From positions 9,987,001 through 10,051,000 of the forward strand of contig OU612066.1 of the NCBI GenBank assembly GCA_914767715.1: 64,000 nt of DNA. Reading direction: 5' to 3'. Below the pieces are notes generated by a model. It was given only the letters and a program-made list of their open reading frames with translations. It was not told where the DNA came from and searched no databases. The position numbers and the translations under genes are program-made. This DNA is from Membranipora membranacea (taxonomy: Eukaryota > Bryozoa > Gymnolaemata > Cheilostomatida > Membraniporidae). Positions 48,501-61,103 of the stretch are shown here, in pieces (position 1 is the first letter of the stretch; each line of letters starts with the position of its first letter).

Positions 48501-51500
48501 AAGTCTAGGAGAGGCTTGCTAACGATGTCTGAGCAATATTAACTGACCATATAGCCAATCCTTTATTCATTGAACAAAACAGCCGATCCTATATTCATTG
48601 CAAGTTTTGGGCTTTGTGCATGAAACCGAGAATGTTTCGCTTGCTTATGACAGCATAATCAATGTATCTTTGGGGGAAAAATGGTAGATTAAGTTTGATC
48701 CAATCATCTGCATTGGAATGCAGGAAAATGGACCAAGCTTGGTCTAGAAGAATGGTACAAAGAGGATAAGCCGACAAAATATTTTTCTATGTTGAAGTAT
48801 TTAGTCTCTTAGATTTAATCATGCTCAATACCTTTCATGTCACTGAACTATAAATGTTATTACATAAGATGATATGAATCATGTATAAGGAATTTAGTAA
48901 CAACACTCCATTGACTATAACCACGTAATAACTAGTTGGCACTGTAGCTATCATGACATGGTTTTAATAGTCAACCCATTGTGAGGGCGTTGACACTATC
49001 CAAACCGATGCAAAGTCAACAGCAGCGTCTATGGTTTTATGCCTATGGTAGTAATGCGCAATGATTTGCAATGTAAATGGCGACTCTCTGGGAATTCAAT
49101 GGCCCATCAAATTGGATGGCAGATTTCGGACAGCTGCTAGACGATAACCATAGACAGTAAGATTTCAACACATGCTACTCAATTTATTGCAGCAGCTTGC
49201 TTTTTACTGTGACCTGAGTGAGGGAGCGGCCAATTGTTGATATTGCTGGATCACAAATGAAATTAAAATTCATGGATATATATATTATGATGTGTTGTAG
49301 AAGTGGAGTTGAGATTGAACGTCAGTCCCCTGTATATTTCTCACCCATACAAGGACAAACACTCACAAATGATCCTATTAAATGTGTGTTTAGAAATGAA
49401 AAGTCATCTTACTGTGTCTGGGGTAGAGTCCTCTTCTAATACTTCAGTCTTAGCACGAGGTCTCTCACCTTCCAACTTCTGGCAGTGAGCAGCGGCGTTA
49501 TACTTCTCGTCCTGCAAGTATTAAATATAGGAAATCAGCATATACATAATGAGATCAGGAACTCTTGAGTGCAGTGCTGGAAGTGGGCAGACTGTCTTAA
49601 AGTTAATCTGCATAAGTACTGATTAGATTGGCATTTCTTAATCCCATCAGGAAGTAGTGATAAAATGAAGAGAGAAGTTAAGACTTCCCTGTTGTGATAC
49701 ACAGAGCACACACCCTAAAACCAAGTTTAAGAGCTCAAACTGTGATAGCTGGTAGTGGTATTTCATTATCATCCACTATCCCAACAAGTGGAAAGTGTTT
49801 GATCATGGAATTCTACTCCCCGATATCCTGACACAGTATAACCTAACTGTGTGAAATCTAGAACAAGTTTAATCCAATTGCCTGCATTCCTGTTGCTCCC
49901 TTCCTGTGGTCAGGCCGCAGGCAGCGTGACCAGTGGACTAGTGACCAGTGGATCGGGAGCTACTTGGAATGCAGGGAAATGGACCAAACTTGGTCTATGT
50001 GAAATCATACCTTGCTGCAGGCGTTTCCGTTCCACTGGAAGATTTTGAGACCGAGGTCAAGGATGAACACATCACCAGAGTTAATGAGATTTCTTCTGGT
50101 TGCAATCTCTCTGATCTCGGTTCTTCGGCCGGTCTTCTTGACAACAAAGAGACGAGGCTCGTACTTGGTTGGCTCGACGTGTCTGAAGCCTGTTGCGCAA
50201 CCTCCCTCCATGTATCTACAAAACAAAACAGGAATACAGGATAAGGATAGACTAGGTTTCATTTTATTCTTTCACAGTTTAATCCAGTAGCATGCATTCC
50301 AGTTGCTCCCTTTCACTGGCCCTGCGGCGTGACCAGTGAAAGGGAGCAACTCCAAATGCAAGCTTGGTCTAACAAATGGGCTACATGCACTTCCAGTTGA
50401 CGCTTGTAGGGTATAGTTATTTAGAATTGTTGATAGCCATTAAGCAAGCTTCTAAGTTTGCTTAGGCCTACATGTACACATATGATGCAATTTAATTGGG
50501 AAGCCAACCAAAGTGGTTTGTCTAATGATTTGTTGGGGACTACGGGCCAAATTTTCTACACCCAGGTGTAAGCAATAATTCTATATTGCAGGATAAAGAA
50601 TTTATTGATTTGATCAGCTGTAATTTATGGTATTCAGCTATCTTCAGATCATTTTGTCAAGAGCTAGTAGAGGTATGCTGATGTTATCTATACAGGCCAC
50701 TGAATATAGTGAAAAGGTATGCCAATATACAGAATTCTTCAGATGTCACATTCAATAGTGGAGAATATCATAGCTCATCTCATCCCACATGATTGCAGTG
50801 ATCAAGTTCCATTTCTACATATTTTATTGCCCTGACAACGATCTCCTCCAATTACTTGCCATAACCAAAACTACTGTTTAAAACCTTCACTCACATGACA
50901 ACAACACCACAGAATACCCAGCTCCATTACACTGGAGTTGATTTATGCACACCATCAATCAGATTGAAAGAGATTTCGTGAATAATGATCAAAAATAATA
51001 ATAAAATGCCGGCTGTGGATTTGGTAAGCTTAGCTGGCGATTGTTAGTCATAGCATGCCCTCCCTGATCAGTCGTCATGCTCTGAATATTTTCAGCAACC
51101 AATAGTTTTAATTATATGGAGGAGGCTGCAAATCACAGAACTGTGAGCAGAAGGAGCGCATCTAAATCATGAGCAGATACTGGTCAAAATCCAACAAATC
51201 TTTTACGCCCCTTTTGAAATCTACATTGAAGCATTCAGTTAACTATAATTTGTGCTCTGACGAACAACAATATTTTCCTCGGTTGAGAGATGCGCCACCA
51301 CAAAAGGCGCTTCAGCAAAAAGGAAGTGGCGCTGGCCGCAGTATCATACTTACATAAGCTTGTCAAAGTAAGATTTGAAGAGGCTAGACTCGTGACCCAT
51401 GACCTCTCTGTGCTGTACTGGTAAATCATTGTGGAAGTTGTCCAGCTCAACTGTCTTATAAGCAGCTGTGCCGTACTCATCCTGTTAATGTAAGAAAAGA

Positions 51501-54500
51501 ACTCATGTAGGACATTGAATATCATGTTTGTTTGTCAACTCGGTGATAACAGAATCTTTTCAAGTGATCTACCTGGGTTGGGCAGTAATACAGAACTTAT
51601 TGAGTGGCAGGTCATTTCAAGAGCCAATGTCAGATAACTTATCACGGGTAAAGCAATAGGGTGGGCCATCAAACGCCCTACCTGATGATACATGCATCGC
51701 AGACTATTCACAATCACACACATGACAATGCACACAATTGATAAAAACCAAGCCACATTTTGAGCTTGCATATGAAAGGTGAAATCATGTCATATGCAGC
51801 ATGCATGAAGCCAAAATATTTTTTCACGGCAGGACACAAGACAACTGGAGCTTTGAGAGTTCAAATGCGTTTGTACAATGACCTCTCTCAATAAGAATTC
51901 ACCAAAATCCTATCAATCTTTTTACAAAGGGTTTCAGATCAATAATCATCTCAAACTAACAGCACAATGCTATATATGCAATGAATACAGTAAGGTCTAA
52001 CATCTAGATGAGACATTTGGATGAGATGCACAAACTATACCCTGCCGTAGTATCAATAGTAGAATAGAAAGTAGGTTGGGTTGTGGTGTTCTAATACTAG
52101 TGGAGCGCTGTCAAATATAATCAAATATTCAAAATGTCAAATCCTAATCCCCATGTCAACAGGTCAGGCAGGCCTTCCTATCTGGCTAATGGAGGTGGGT
52201 GGTACCGCCCACGCATGCCAAACCACATCCCTGTTTAAACATTTGATAATGATTCATAAAAAATTAAGATAAATAGCAATGGAAATGCCAGATTTCCCTA
52301 GTTAGTAAGATATGAAAGACATCCATTCTTGAGGCATATTTCCCTTTCATGTCTTATGAATACCCTGATATCATTTTACTAGGCTTGATTCAGCCTAAAG
52401 ATTGTCATAGTCTATTACTCAATAACAATGGGGAGTTGAACACTACTGAGAAATGGCTCATTCAGATGAGATATTCCATATAAGGTAATATCGTCCTGTC
52501 ATTAACTCATGACAAACCCTCCCGCCCACAATTACCATCCTCATGTTTTACTTGCAGAAACAATAGGGCTTCAAACAGGCATTTATGGGTCTACTAACAT
52601 AGCATTATAACAATCATTTTATGCACACACATATACCCACAATGTACAACATTACAGTCTGGAATTGATGTAATTTTAGTGCCCACTTGATTTGATAGGT
52701 TGACAATCAGAACATTATGAAGCTCTGTGTTTGCGTTACATACACATTGGGCTCACTATCACCTCCTAAGTGACCTAACAACAAGTCTATACAAATATTT
52801 ACGTTGTCTGCTAAGGAGGATTATGACAGTTCAGTATGATATGAGGATATGAGTACCTCTACCTATAACACCGGATACCAAGGATTCCGAGTTAATGCTC
52901 CGAACGAACCCCCTAATTTGTAGAACATAACCCTGACACCACTACCATAAGCGAATGGAACACATTGCATAGTAAGGACTACCTATCATGGAATTGTAAA
53001 GAAGGTCTCCAGTGTCTGGAGTTTATATTTGAAAAACAAAAATATGAAACGTACCTGTGAGCTGTGTTTGCCGATCCAGAAGTGGACGTCCATGGCCAAC
53101 TCTTCGCTGGCTGGGTCTGGTTTGTATGTCTGTAAAATAAATTACCTTGCATTACAATGACGGCAATATGTATTCAATCTACAATTATGTGCGGCACCTT
53201 TGCTATATTTGACAAATCTGTCAACGTATAAAATTAAAATTGACTCCCTATCAGTTCTGATAGAGCAACCACCGATCGGTCTAAAAGGAGTGACCAATCA
53301 ACCAGCAAATCAAATAAATGTTCTCTGGCCATAATCGGTTCATTGCTGACAAACAATACCTGTGGTTGTAATAATCACTGTTTACATTTCAACCACAGAC
53401 CATAATTACACACTCAAATACGTATCATCTATACCAGTTGGGTAACTGAGAACTGGGTCATTGAAAATTTAACATACCAGGCAACGAATTTACCTTGTAC
53501 GCAATATCAAATTTGAAACCCAAAATAAACTGCATCGGACAGCATTGATACTTCTAATGCAGTGCTACTAGTGCTAACTCAATTGGTGGTCATGGATCTA
53601 CAGGGATATGTCAGGGATATCAGCTCAGGGGACAAATAGTGCAGAATATCTGCTTACATGGAGAAGAATGTAGGAGTCTCCGCTGAAGAAGTTACCATAT
53701 TCCTCCTTTGGCCAGTGTTTTACCTTGAATTTCTATAAAACAAAATAAACATTTTCAGCAGGCAAGTAGGTCACTACAAATCAAGGTGACTCCGTCAACA
53801 TGCAGGAAGAAAATACAAAAAATATTGGGGGCTTTCTGAATTTTCATATTCACTCTACATAACAATACTCAAGTTTAAAAAAATAACATCTTTGAGTGAA
53901 ATAGAGACGTTCAAGCGCTGAGGGACAATAGTAAATCAATGTTCTATCTAAGATGAAGTCGTACCTCAATTCTCCAGATCTGAGTTCCTACACTCTCACC
54001 GGAACCATTCCAGGCTGGCTCGCCCTCTGCTGATTCCTCTGATAAAAATCAATATATATGTTTGCAGCGACTAACAAAACATGCCTACTACCAGGACAGT
54101 GTGCCAATGCTCAGCGCAATGAACTTGCTGGCTCCGTGAAACAGCTTACGCAAATATATCCAAGTGTTGTGCAGAATGGGCAATACTCAAATTAAAGTGC
54201 GATGAGGCTCCAAACATTGCTGGGTTAATATATAATCAACACATAAATACATAAGGATAACTCACTTTTGATGTTTTTCTCTACATCAGACCCGAACAGG
54301 GCCATGTTGGAATCCTTCCAGTCATACTCCTTAGCTTTTTGAAGACCTGCAACAGTGGAAAAAAAGTCAGTTGAGTTACTAGTTAGTTTAAGAACATTGG
54401 TGACAACTGACAAGCCATGATTGCTGTTTTCCAAGGCTTTCTCAATTAATACAGACACTGAAAGCAAGGATAACTTCTTGCTGAAGGCTTGGATTTGGAA

Positions 54501-54684
54501 TAGATAGAATGAAATGCATAGTATAGTTAGGATATTAGGTGTTGTTTTAATACTTGGGAGAAGGGCCAGATCATGGATTTAAAAAACTCTCAAGCTGCAA
54601 AGTGACATGTTAAAAATGTAATATCTCCTGACACATAGACATCTTCTAGTTATGGTGCACATAAAAAAATCACATACCTGACAT
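45558..54684 (-). CDS. Gelsolin-like actin-severing/capping protein, three repeats (severin/CapG type)
   Basis: Twelve reverse-strand exons: 54678-54684, 54266-54346, 53965-54038, 53658-53732, 53055-53129, 51354-51481, 50011-50215, 49413-49511, 48375-48466, 47946-48024, 47265-47360 and 45558-45653. Phases agree throughout, giving 368 residues, the size of severin, fragmin or CapG. Repeat 1 (about 25-150) includes [31 protein letters not shown] and [16 protein letters not shown]. Repeat 2 (about 160-270) includes [24 protein letters not shown] and a following helix. Repeat 3 (about 275-368) has [20 protein letters not shown]. Gelsolin repeats bind Ca2+ and actin and sever or cap filaments. The first coding exon has only seven bases (ATG TCA G). 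Exon 7 is bracketed by two foldback elements. Confidence 0.93.
48146..48160 (+). repeat. Poly-G tract of 15
   Basis: Uninterrupted G run in an intron of the gelsolin-like gene, 122 bp upstream of exon 10 in the direction of transcription, between exons 9 and 10. Confidence 0.8.
48685..48746. mobile_element. Foldback element, family C copy 1, with 9-bp target duplication
   Basis: A 62-bp element from TAGATTAAGTTTGATCC to GGACCAAGCTTGGTCTA, in the gelsolin intron between exons 8 and 9. The arms contain CTGCATT and GGAATGCAGG. Flanks are GAAAAATGG (48676-48684) and GAAGAATGG (48747-48755), a 9-bp duplication with one difference. The central part present in other copies (TTGCTCCC region) is missing, so this is an internally deleted copy. 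Confidence 0.85.
49859..49997. mobile_element. Foldback element, family C copy 2, with exact 9-bp target duplication
   Basis: A 139-bp element beginning TAGAACAAGTTTAATCC and ending GGACCAAACTTGGTCTA, flanked on both sides by TGTGAAATC (49850-49858 and 49998-50006). The arms include CTGCATTCC and TTGCTCCC with their complements; the middle holds extra GACCAGTGG-type repeats. It lies within 15 bp of the 5' splice site of gelsolin exon 7. Confidence 0.92.
50273..50371. mobile_element. Foldback element, family C copy 3
   Basis: A 99-bp near-palindrome: AGTTTAATCCAGTAGCATGC and onward, TTGCTCCCTTTCACTGG, then CCAGTGAAAGGGAGCAA and a right end CAAGCTTGGTCTA. The left terminal TAGA bases are degraded and no target duplication is visible. 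It is in the gelsolin intron just upstream of exon 7. Confidence 0.82.
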
Positions 54685-56314
54685 TATGCGTGGCGTTTAG
54701 AAGAGCTTTAGGTGAAGTTAATTCAGTGAGTGTCTGAACCGGTTTGCAGATTGCTTTTAGAGAGAGGCGAGAGGAAGTGTTTTGGCCACGTGACTTTGTC
54801 TTCCTGATAGTCTAGGCAGTGATTGGTCAATAAACTGACCAATTAAGTCACCATAGCCCGCCCACAAAAGCAAGTACAGACAACTCTGAATAAAATCCCA
54901 TCAATGCTGAAAACTAACTTGATATCCTTTTTATTTATATATGGAATGGAGGTTTTCTAAAAAGTGAACAGATAACAACAATAATTCTGATATAGATAAC
55001 TTGTTGATAGCCTTGTCTCAGCGGCCCTATTTCTGTTAGGGCTGCTGAGGTGAGGCTAGTGTGAGGAGATTGGGAAGGAATGGAACCACCGATCCTATGC
55101 TGTTCCCTCTGGCTAACTTGTGACATGTAGATGTTTCCTTCTGTTAAAGTGCTGCAATCAAACATATCCATTTCTTCCACCGCTAGGGATCTAGTATGCT
55201 CCCACTGTCTGTTGCCTCTATTCAGATTTACTATTTGTAACCCCAAATCAGAGGAACAGACCGCGTGAGAGGACAATCAGGAATAATACTAATATCGGTA
55301 TCTGATATTTAAGTACTCTTTTTGGAGCTTTCTCTAATAGAACCATAAATTTCAGGTCTAAATTGTTTTCCTCCTCAAAAATTAAAATGCACTGTGGTCA
55401 ACAAACACAAAGTAGCAGTCTCTCTCCTCTACAACTAGCCTATAAATTATGTAACCATTACCTGATAGCACTGATAAAATTGTCAAAGAAAGTTAAAGAT
55501 TGTATTCTCACATTTTTCACACACTTAACTCAAACACAATGCTGGTATCCCTTTCATTTATCGCTCATATATTTATATAAAAATAAACAATATCAAAATG
55601 CATAATGAAATTAAGCAAAAAAAGGATTTTCCAAAAGAACTGCATTAAAAAGAAAAGAATTTGAGGTATACAAACATTTTGCAAGATCTCCATTAGAACA
55701 TATACACTATACAGAGGAGTGCTTGCAACTTCACCCAAGCCAATCCAGAACGGGGAGAAGGACCCGCTCATAATAGAAAAAAGTTTTGGTAGTCCAACTA
55801 GTTTACTGAATCTGGGATTCAACCAGCACAAGTGAATGTAAATTGCCTGCTTTTTCAATAAAACATGATTTTGACTTTTTGCCAGACAAATGACTAGTAT
55901 CAAATACTAGGACCTCTAAGGAGTACTCCTAGGGACGACTTTAACAAAATGCATCAGAAAAATTGCAATACTCTCGACATATAAAATATACATAAAAACA
56001 TACATGAATCTTTGGTACTTTGCACAAGTAAAGCAATAACCATGCTTCAGGACTAGACTGTACAAAATCATTGAGCAGTCAGGTAAAAGAGCCATCATAA
56101 CTAAACAAAAATATGACAGTAACCATATATCCTGTAATTTGTCACATACGATGCTGACATAAGGCTATAGACTCAAGCAAACATGACAATCCATCATGCT
56201 CAGACAACATCACGGAACCGATCGCGACAAGCAAGCTCAGTGTAAACATCCCCAGATGAAGGGAGCTGCTCCTCACAAAACGCACAGCTGATTATCATTC
56301 TTGCTACTTCCTGC
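54685..56314. other. Intergenic region with the gelsolin promoter and the membrane-protein 3' region
   Basis: The first part, up to about 54900, should be the promoter of the gelsolin-like gene (-). On that strand it contains GATTGG/CCAAT-type motifs near 54820-54842. The rest is AT-rich and probably 3' sequence of the type I membrane protein gene. One reverse-strand open frame at 54935-55276 is listed separately with low confidence. Confidence 0.45.
54935..55276 (-). CDS. Hypothetical 113-codon open frame, low support
   Basis: A reverse-strand frame of 113 codons ending at 54935, with a composition resembling coding sequence: mixed codons, few low-complexity runs, Gln, Ser and Arg content. 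It starts at a non-ATG codon and the first ATG is internal, so if real it is probably an exon. An acceptor ending ACAAATAG lies near 55228 and a donor candidate CAAG|GTTATC near 55005. No partner exons or family were found. It could be an alternative last exon of the upstream membrane-protein gene. Confidence 0.2.
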   Translation of the reverse strand: MSSHAVCSSDLGLQIVNLNRGNRQWEHTRSLAVEEMDMFDCSTLTEGNIYMSQVSQREQHRIGGSIPSQSPHTSLTSAALTEIGPLRQGYQQVIYIRIIVVICSLFRKPPFHI

Positions 56315-59300
56315 CTAAACATGCTCATCGAGATCACCAACCTGTTTCTCCGCATCCCCTTCACAGGTTGTTTGAGGCATCTGGTCCTCATTGACATTAT
56401 TTGAAGCAGTACGGTCCTCTTCAGGTTGTGCTATAAGTGAAGGTTGCCAATCAGGAGAACTAAGAAGTAGACCATTCGTGTCTGTAACGTTCAGCTGGTC
56501 AGAATTTTCATACCGCTTGCTGATATTGTTCTCTGTATTTTCAGGTACAGATATACTAGTTTCCAAGCGAGGTGCTGGTGGCGGTTCCTGGGAGCCGTCC
56601 TGTGATAGGTCACTACCGCTGTGATGACTACCTATACCACTGCTTCCATCACTTACCTGGGAGTCAAGTGATGGAAGCGGAGGAGCATTTTCAGGAGTAA
56701 CGTTCTCTATGCTATCAGCTTCATAATGTGTTTCTCCCATTTCATTCACAATTTTAATATTTGTTGGTTCTACTGGGTTTTCTCTGGGCAAGATGTGCCT
56801 ATCAGCATTAGCAGAAAACGGTCTCCTTCTCCTCATGCAAAATACTGTGACAACAATCCCAAACACAATAAACAACCCTACCACTATTACGATCAATATT
56901 TCAATTTTAACATATCCACTAGTATCTATTACTGCGACTGTAGTACTAGGAGTTGTCGTGACTTGAATCAGTGGGAAAGGAGGGACACTTATGATGATGT
57001 TTTGCTGTTTATTCGTAGCACGAATCGTGCACAGAAATAAATCCTTCTCAATATAAAAACTGTTAGGTACCTGGAATTCTCCATCTATAAAGAATGAATA
57101 GAGTAAGAAATGTAACAGCATATAACCAGATGTTCTCCGACATAGACTGTGCGATAGTTATGAGCTTCTTAATGAATTACTTACGATTTTATCCTGTGGT
57201 ATCAAATCTGAAGTCATATGCAGGGTATACTGTAGTGTGATAACTAAAATGCCAGCCAGGTGAAGGTCTACATGTTCTTAGCTGGCTGTCAAATTGAAAG
57301 AAGTCGCAACTGTAACTTTATGCAAGTTTTCAACTACCATTTATGGTATTTAATAGACAAAAGACTCACTTGTAACTTGGGTGTAGTTCAGGAGCTGCTG
57401 ATTACACATGAGATCAGAAAAAATGATGTGCGCAGGAAAAGCTTTAGTTATTTTTATAACTAAGCTAGTGTACTTATTCCCTTTCCTCCAGCTAGAATCT
57501 ATCTCAATACCAACACCGGCTGTAATATAAAAGCACAATTATTACATACCATTTAAGCTAACAGTTGGAATATGTCACATCTTTCTTATCTTACATATTC
57601 TCTAAGCCTGTGTATGTTGAATTTGAATTCATGAGCACATAATTGTCAGTTTAGATAAGAGGATATCATCAATTCGATCTGATGACTCACCCTACAAGCT
57701 ACAAGAGTTAGGGTATGGACTATTCTTGAACAGAAGCGGAGTGGATGCTGAGTGGGTGGTCATATTAGTAAATGCTTTTGTGCTCAAAAATGAGGAACTA
57801 ACTCTAGTGTCACTGAACATTTACGCGTGAAGCTCAAATGATCAGCATTCTATATACACTTGAACAGGACGCAACATCAGGTTTCATGTTTCATGGTTGG
57901 AAGCATTGACTGGTGGTTGCACTAAAGCCAACCAATTACACCCAGATCCATTTTGCCAGCGATGGAATGCCCCCCCCCCTCTACTGACATAACTTTTTGC
58001 CTTTGGCGTGTTAGTAGTAGGGGGTGGGCAATCCCAACGCTGGCAAAATTGATCATACTTGATATAAATTACACCTACCTTTGCGTTCTAGAACATCTAA
58101 GTAGCAAATCGTAGCGTATTGACTCACTATCCTGATATTATTATTTACTGATGCAGAATTTGGTAACTGTCCATCTGACAGATCTGAGGCGGGCATGGTG
58201 TATGATATTACGCAGGTAGAAGACTCAGAGGGGTCACAACTTGTTAAACTATCCTCATCAAACGAGCTGTTATACTCCACTGCAAAGTATCGGGAGCCTG
58301 TTCCCTGTGATATGAGAATATTTGTAATGTGTACCAGAGACAACCACGACTTATTTATATTTGAGACCAAAAAGTGGATGAATAACTTTATTTTGCACGT
58401 TATGGATGTATCACTTACTTTGTACAATGTCATTATTTTTCCTCAGGATGTCAAATACGAGCCAAACTCTGAGCTGTAACCTCTTCACTGGCCCAAGGAA
58501 ATGCTTACTGCTTAGATATAGTACTTTGAGTTAGAAAACCCTAGGACAACCATGACAGCCGCCTAGAGCCGTGATCGCATCCCTAAACATCACTAAGGGC
58601 TGGCTGTGCATACAACTAATTAATCCAATTTCTTCTAGCTGATCGCCCTGAATGATTCATTGTTCTGAGTTCAGACTACTCATTGCAAATTGAGACCTCA
58701 CTGGGATGTTTCCATAGTGCACACAACTCCCTCGTAATTCACTGTTGTTGGTATTATTGTTCAGGAACTATATTCAAAGCTTGTAGTGTTTACTCACATT
58801 GACGGTCATTGTGAATGTTATATGATAACTATTTACTGCGGGATCAGGGACGACCTGGTACTGGAAGTGTGTATCCTGCCATCCAATGGGGTTTATTGCT
58901 TGCTCTCCATTTATTGCAGCTTGACATCTCTCAACCAAAACTGCCTCAGCTGTGACATCCAGTGATATAACGTAAAGAACACAGATATAGAAGAAGAAAC
59001 CTTTATGATAGGCCAGGCGCAAAACTTAGGTTCAAAGGCTCAATAACGCCAGTGAATTTGAGATCAATGCTTGCCTATCTCGTGAGCAGGTGTAAAAGAA
59101 CAGAAAAACTGCACAAAAAATGATTTCTACAAGTAAAACCTCCTTGACTTGGTCGTTGTTCACTTTGATGGTACAGGCCTGTCAGGTTGGGTCTTCACCC
59201 ACAAATACCTTGGCTTCTATAAATGGTATTTTCCAATGATATTTCCTATTATCAAATTTTCTATCAGTTGTAAGTCATCCACACTTTCTGCATTTCTGGT

Positions 59301-60623
59301 AATATTATTAGATTTGGGCGACAACATTCTGTCTGTCACTCAAGCAGTTGACATCAATTTGGCAGCATTTTCAGGATCTAAATAAGAAATGTTAAAAAAC
59401 GACAAGCCTGACCGCACAGAGATCCTGCTATGTTATAATATCCTACGGTTTTGACATGTTGATGGGATGACCCGTGCGAAACTCTCAACAAAGCCAAACT
59501 TATACATCTAGGTGCAACATTCATTAGCTCAGCGGCTATGTTTCTCAGGTTCCGAAACAAAGTCCCAGTTAAAATTTTGAAAGTGAATCTCATTAGGTAT
59601 CAAGGTAATATCAACACTGTTTTCCAGTCAATCTGGTACACTATATGCGACAGATAAATTAAAACAGCATTGATTTTAGACTAGGTTGGCACTATACTAG
59701 CTCCGGCGCTGGCAAACTTATTTTTAGTAATATTTGAATAAAACAACTGAACTTCAAAGAAACAGACCATGTATACACGGAGATATGCCCATGATGGGGA
59801 CTTGTGGGTAGAATACCATATTTCGAGGGAACAATACTCTCATAGTCATTCTACACATGCATCATTATCTATGCCTGGAAACTCTTTAAGTGGTCGGCGG
59901 TCAAAGCATTAAGGATCTTATCAGTAGCTGACAAGTCTGGACTTAGGTAGACCAAGTTTGGTCCATTCGCCTGCATTCAGAGTTGCTCCTGATCTAGTGG
60001 AAGGGAGCAATTGGAATGCAGGCATATGGATTAAACTGGATCTAGGACTTAGGTGTCAAGTACAGGCCTAGTGACTACCTTCTAGCCTTGTCATGCAACT
60101 ACTTTTTCCCCAAAACAAAAACAGTAGCCGGGACGTGACAATGCTAACTACCTTCACAAAATCACTTATATTGATAAGGAATTGTTTTGGTGATTTAGAT
60201 TGAGGTCAAGTACTCAAAAGTTTAAATTTCCTGAACTGCTCTTAGTTTACGTAAGTTAAGTTAATCAGCTTTTAGCTTTGAATTAAATTCCATTGTCTAA
60301 CAGTTTCTTCAGGTGGAAAATATTTGTTAACAGTCTAAGCAGTCAATTAAAAGATATGAGGAAGTGTTGGTACATTTTTCAATGAGTACCTCAACGTAGG
60401 GATCAATTCTCATGATTGCGTCAACGAAAAAGCCTTTGACTATTAAGTTCAGAGAAGGAAATGTCACAAACAAATCAAATTTAACAAGGTGCTACCTCAA
60501 CATTTTAATTCACAAAATATAACAAAGAAATCCTTATTTCTGGCGTTATGCTTACTTACATGACAAAGTGATAGCTAATGTTAACATCATCAATGACATC
60601 CTAATATCTATTACCATTTTCAT
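56315..60623 (-). CDS. Type I single-pass membrane protein, family not recognised
   Basis: Five reverse-strand exons: 60560-60623, 58798-58949, 58079-58304, 57370-57519 and 56315-57084. All join in phase to give 453 residues. Residues 1-22 are a hydrophobic signal peptide. The ectodomain (about 23-255) has few cysteines, several Asn glycosylation sites (NSS, NYT, NVT-like) and a Thr-rich juxtamembrane stretch VTTTPSTTV. A membrane helix (about 258-280, EILIVIVVGLFIVFGIVVTV) is followed by the stop-transfer MRRRR. The cytoplasmic tail of about 170 residues is acidic and Pro/Ser-rich, with a PPPAP stretch and a SDGSSGIGSHHSGSD segment. It looks like a surface receptor or adhesion protein, but no known domain is recognised. 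The start is chosen for the signal peptide. Confidence 0.82.
59948..60044. mobile_element. Foldback element, family C copy 4, with exact 9-bp target duplication
   Basis: A 97-bp element beginning TAGACCAAGTTTGGTCC and ending TGGATTAAACTGGATCTA, flanked by GGACTTAGG at 59939-59947 and 60045-60053. The arms include CTGCATTC and TTGCTCC with their complements. It is in intron 1 of the type I membrane protein gene. Confidence 0.92.
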
Positions 60624-61103
60624 CTTGTCTACTGATTTATTGAAGCAGCATCAGCAGCATCAGGTATTTGGCTGTCTTTATTGAATACAACCTGCAATCA
60701 TAATAAAGAATCATGTATCACCTCTATTTGGAGACAATGCATGTCCGCTAAGTAAAAGTATTGTCAAATATTGATTAGGGTCGAATAAGACCTTTCTGTG
60801 CACTACAAGAGAACATTCTGCATTCCGAAATTCAATCAATAATCTGCACATTATTAGCCAGAATTTTCTTTCAGATAAAAGAACTGCTGATATAACATTG
60901 CTTTTCGATCATTCCCAGCTGAGATCATTCACAGCTTGGTAGATCTGTAAATCTTATTTCACCAAATTGATGAATACCATTTTGAGCTAAGCGTCTGCAA
61001 GGACTCAACACAGTAATGCTTGTACACTCTTTTTTGAATATTACCACCCCAGAGTGAACGACTTTGATATGGATTAATCCATCTTCTCTACTAGCATTTA
61101 TGA

